Assembly: GCA_029207755.1 (NCBI GenBank)
Contig: JARCOQ010000017.1
Span: forward strand, 7,018,945 to 7,082,944
Origin: Chamaea fasciata
Lineage: Eukaryota > Chordata > Aves > Passeriformes > Sylviidae
Direction of reading: 5' to 3'
Length of the DNA stretch: 64,000 nt
The notes under the pieces were generated by a model. It was not told the DNA's origin. It saw only the letters and a list, made by a program, of their open reading frames with translations, and ran no database searches. Position 1 is the stretch's first letter. Each line of letters opens with the position of its first letter. Both the position numbers and the translations under genes were made by a program. Of this stretch, positions 61,290-64,000 are shown one piece after another.

Positions 61290-62481
61290 TCTGCATTATT
61301 TATTCTTGCTTTGCTGAAGAGATACATGGCTAGAAGGTAACATTCATCCACTAATTTAAACATGACAGAATATATGATAGCCCAGAACTACCTCAATTCC
61401 TGACCAAGACTTTGTCATTTTAATTGTTATTGAAGTTCAAAATTCCCCATTTCACTGCCAGCAACTCAGAGATATGAAAATCACCTACAGGGTACAACCT
61501 TTCCACTTGCTTCTACCAGGGCCATTAGGACTCAATATCCAATGTTTTTAAATCTAGTTTTTGTTTGGTTTTTTAAAAAATTCCTTTATTTTTTAAACCA
61601 AATCAAATTTAAACAAAATTGTTTTATTTTACACTCTATTTTACAGCAGCTAAAGAAGATTTAAAATTGATACAATTTTTTAGGTTAACCACTTATACCC
61701 ACTGCTCACAGAGAGTGGAATTATTACAGATTTTTTTTTTTAACCCATCTAGCTTGATTAATTTAAAAGTTTTAAAACATTTAGTTCTTTCTTCTTCTTG
61801 GAAAGCAAATCAGGTAATACGGGCACATGAAAATATCAGCACTGAGCGAAGAATAAAGCCTCCTTAAAAGCACATTCCAAAAAATCCCACCGTGGTGGAT
61901 GATGGAATCAGGTTTTGGGGCACACAGCAGATGAGAGGGAGCTTCTGCTCACCATCCACCAGTGGAATTCATCCATAAAAAATGATCCTTTCAGTATCTT
62001 CTGCTATTGGAAACAGTGGCTGCTGCCAAACCCCAAACAGTGAATGTGAATCACCTCTTCCAGGAACACCAGTGGGGTAGGGATGGCCTCCTCAGCCAGC
62101 TCAGTTCCATTGTAGGAGCATTCCTGGGGTTTTCCCATGATCTGGTATTACCTGAAGGGCTTATAAATGACAGCTGCCTCCAGGATATAAAATTTCAACC
62201 TAAGAGTAGCCACAGGAGAATTCAGAGCATAAAGTAAGTAAAAATTAACTTTCTTAGCTCCAACAAAAGACAATGTTCTGTCTTGTCTCCTGCAGTGAGA
62301 CCTTTCAGAGTTGATCACCTTTGTCAGAAAACGACCTGTGCTGGAGCTCAGCTTGTAATCCAGAGACAATGCTCACAGGGATTTAAAGGAATCTCCATCC
62401 TGCTCCTGCTCAGCAAGAGTCAGAGCACAGCCACTGCCTCCTGCTGGCACAAAGGGCTTCCTGTCCTTTCTGCAGGTGGGA
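61290..62481 (-). other. RTEL1: Probable RTEL1 3' UTR
   Basis: This AT-rich stretch lies beyond the presumed RTEL1 stop. Minus-strand AATAAA hexamers occur at 61623-61628, 61585-61590 and 61299-61304. The assignment depends on the exon call at 62482-62556. Confidence 0.4.
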
Positions 62482-62556
62482 TCAGGACCAGAAGAAAACT
62501 TGGACTAATCGCTTCCTCTTCACATCACTGAGGCACTTGGGGCACTTCTTCACCAC
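62482..62556 (-). CDS. RTEL1: Probable last coding exon of RTEL1 (partial gene)
   Basis: RTEL1 is the telomere-maintenance DNA helicase. The acceptor TTTCTACAG opens a 75-base phase-0 exon encoding 24 residues, KKCPKCLSDVKRKRLVQVFF being its core, then TGA. The CPxC pair followed by RK..(V/L)xQVF matches my recollection of the C-terminus of the human long isoform, where it completes the C4C4 RING finger. Synteny agrees: RTEL1 adjoins TNFRSF6B and is transcribed the same way in human. The earlier RING exon, with the other cysteine pairs, is not recognisable between here and 64000, so the rest of the gene is presumably outside the window. A short exon-like ORF could still match by chance. Confidence 0.6.
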   Translation of the reverse strand: MVKKCPKCLSDVKRKRLVQVFFWS

Positions 62557-62629
62557 CTGTAGAAATCAACAAACAAAACACACGGAGAATGTATTTATTG
62601 TGGAGCAAATGCCATAAAGGGAGGAAGCT

Positions 62630-62925
62630 TTCATGGGGGAAAATAGCAACAGGATAAGGGGCAATGGTTTTAAACTGAAACAGGGAAGCATTAGATTAAA
62701 TTTTGGGAAGAAATTCTTTACTCAGAGGGTGCTGAGAGGCTCTGGCACAGCTTTCCCAGAGAATCTGTGGCTGCCCCAGCCCTGGAAGTGTTCAAGGCCA
62801 GGTTGGATGGGGCTTGGGGCAGCCTGGTCTAGTGGAAGATGTCCCTGCCCACGGCAGGGGGTGGGAGAAGATAAGCTTTAATGTCCCTTCCAACCCAAAC
62901 TAGTCTGTGAACCTCTGATATTAAA
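62630..62925 (+). mobile_element. CR1 LINE 3' end, about 295 bases
   Basis: Nearly the full canonical CR1 3' end is present in order: GGCAATGGTTTTAAACTGAA, GGGAAGAAATTCTTTACTCA, CTGTGGCTGCCCCAGCCCTG, AAGGCCAGGTTGGATGGGGC, and CCCTTCCAACCCAAACTAGT. It lies antisense to RTEL1, in what would be its last intron. Confidence 0.97.
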
Positions 62926-63682
62926 TATCTCTACCACATTTTGTCCAATGTGAACTACTAGCCACAGCAGCCACATGTCAGTCCCTGAGATTGTATCTGC
63001 TGTTTGCAACCTCACTGTTACCGCACAGTCAATTGTTTCTCTGGTAGTAATAAAAAGGAGAGGAGGCTTTGTGGCACCATGCAAAGTGGCACCAGACTTT
63101 ACATCACTTGTCCCAGCTATGACACATCTGGAGGACTGAAATACAGGAACGAGGAAATGTGGAGCTGCAAGACCTCTTGTGAAGTACACCTGCACTTGTG
63201 AGTAAAATCCTGTCAAGGGGCTGATGACTTCCCTGAACTCCCGCTTCCTCTTGCACAGATGACAAGGAAATGTCTCCTGGGCATACCCGGACATGGATGA
63301 CAGGCATGGTCGTTACCAAGAGTTTTGTAGGGGAACCAAGTGCGTTTATTTCTTCATAGCATCCCACACCTTACTCATTAGCAGCACAAGACATGAAGAC
63401 ACATGAGGAATCATTTCTCCACTCAGGTTTCAGTTTGCTTCTTCACTAATCATCAACTTTAAAGTCATTTGACTTGCAGATGAATCCCAACTGCTCTTCT
63501 CATAGCTTGCAATTTACTGGTAATACTGAACTGGTCTGTTTATTTCAAAAGGGAAATAGTATTTTTTTTTTTTTTTTAAGTAACCTTTGGGAGGAGATTG
63601 CCAGCTCAGGAGGCCTAAAAAGATGGTCAGCTACATCAGTGGCACTGCACAGCCTTCCCTGGAGTGTGGAAATTCATCATTA
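62926..63682. other. Unassigned DNA, presumed RTEL1 last intron
   Basis: I see no supported exon. A minus-strand ORF near 63204-63294 with one CHLC motif was considered and rejected. A poly-T tract lies at about 63561-63578. Confidence 0.45.
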
Positions 63683-63935
63683 GAATCAGAGTGGTTTGAG
63701 TTGGAAGGGACATTAAAGCTCATCTCGTTCCAAACCCCTGCCACAGGCAGGGACACCTTCCACTCTCCCAGGTTGCTCCAAGCCCTGTCCAACCTGGCCT
63801 TAGACACATTTAGGGATGGGGCAGTCACAGCTTCTCTGGACAAGCAGGGTCAGTGCCCCACCACCCTCACAGGGAAAAATTCCTCCCCAATATCCCATCT
63901 AACCTCTGGCAGTGGGGAGCCATTGCAAGAAAAGG
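63683..63935 (-). mobile_element. CR1 LINE 3' end, reverse orientation
   Basis: AGAATCAGAGTGGTTTGAGT, TGGAAGGGACATTAAAGCTC, CCACAGGCAGGGACACCTTC, CTTAGACACATTTAGGGATG and GGAAAAATTCCTCCCCAATA are successive reverse CR1 blocks. Confidence 0.97.
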
Positions 63936-64000
63936 TGCAGACTGCAAAGCTGGCTCAGGCAGTAGGATTTTGGTTCTGGAGACATTGACCGAAATATCAT

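Larger units (their letters stand above)
57400..61290. other. Intergenic DNA between TNFRSF6B promoter and RTEL1 3' end
   Basis: I see no coding exon on either strand. Two CR1 copies lie at the centre, described separately. The rest is unique-looking, AT-rich sequence. Confidence 0.55.

Noticed and set aside
63188..63294. RTEL1 penultimate exon containing a CHLC motif
   Set aside because: The acceptor has a poor polypyrimidine tract, the donor (CAG|GTGTAC) is weak, and the peptide does not show the cysteine spacing expected of the RTEL1 RING.

Overview
The window looks like vertebrate nuclear DNA, most likely from a bird. The genes are split by GT-AG introns. The only dispersed repeat family I can recognise repeatedly is the avian/reptilian CR1 LINE, mostly as short 3' ends, and there is one LTR resembling songbird endogenous retrovirus LTRs. 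The left third is very GC-rich with CpG islands and GC minisatellites, as on avian microchromosomes. I cannot name the species.

The gene order matches human 20q13.33, read in reverse. From left to right: a 3' UTR-like tail (about 1-2030, +), which by position should belong to ZBTB46; SLC2A4RG (3822-7323, -); LIME1 (12245-14274, -); ZGPAT (20710-25887, -); ARFRP1 (27536-38172, +); TNFRSF6B/DcR3 (51493-55949, -); and the probable last coding exon of RTEL1 (62482-62556, -). For the five complete genes I rebuilt every coding exon from splice sites and reading phase. The products are 386, 350, 541, 201 and 282 aa.

SLC2A4RG and ZGPAT encode DNA- or RNA-binding regulators. LIME1 is a palmitoylated transmembrane adaptor rich in tyrosine motifs. 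ARFRP1 is a trans-Golgi small GTPase. TNFRSF6B is a secreted decoy receptor. Apart from being neighbours, these do not form one pathway. ZGPAT and ARFRP1 are divergent and share one CpG-rich promoter carrying two oppositely oriented ZNF143-like motifs.

The remaining DNA is mostly intronic or intergenic: CR1 fragments, one LTR, minisatellites and microsatellites. The points most worth a second look are a one-base frame break in SLC2A4RG at a nine-base homopolymer, the shared ZGPAT/ARFRP1 promoter, a TATA plus NF-kB-site arrangement upstream of TNFRSF6B, the long ARFRP1-TNFRSF6B interval, and an unexplained exon-like ORF near 19.3 kb. I found no operon-like, CRISPR or otherwise novel multi-gene system.
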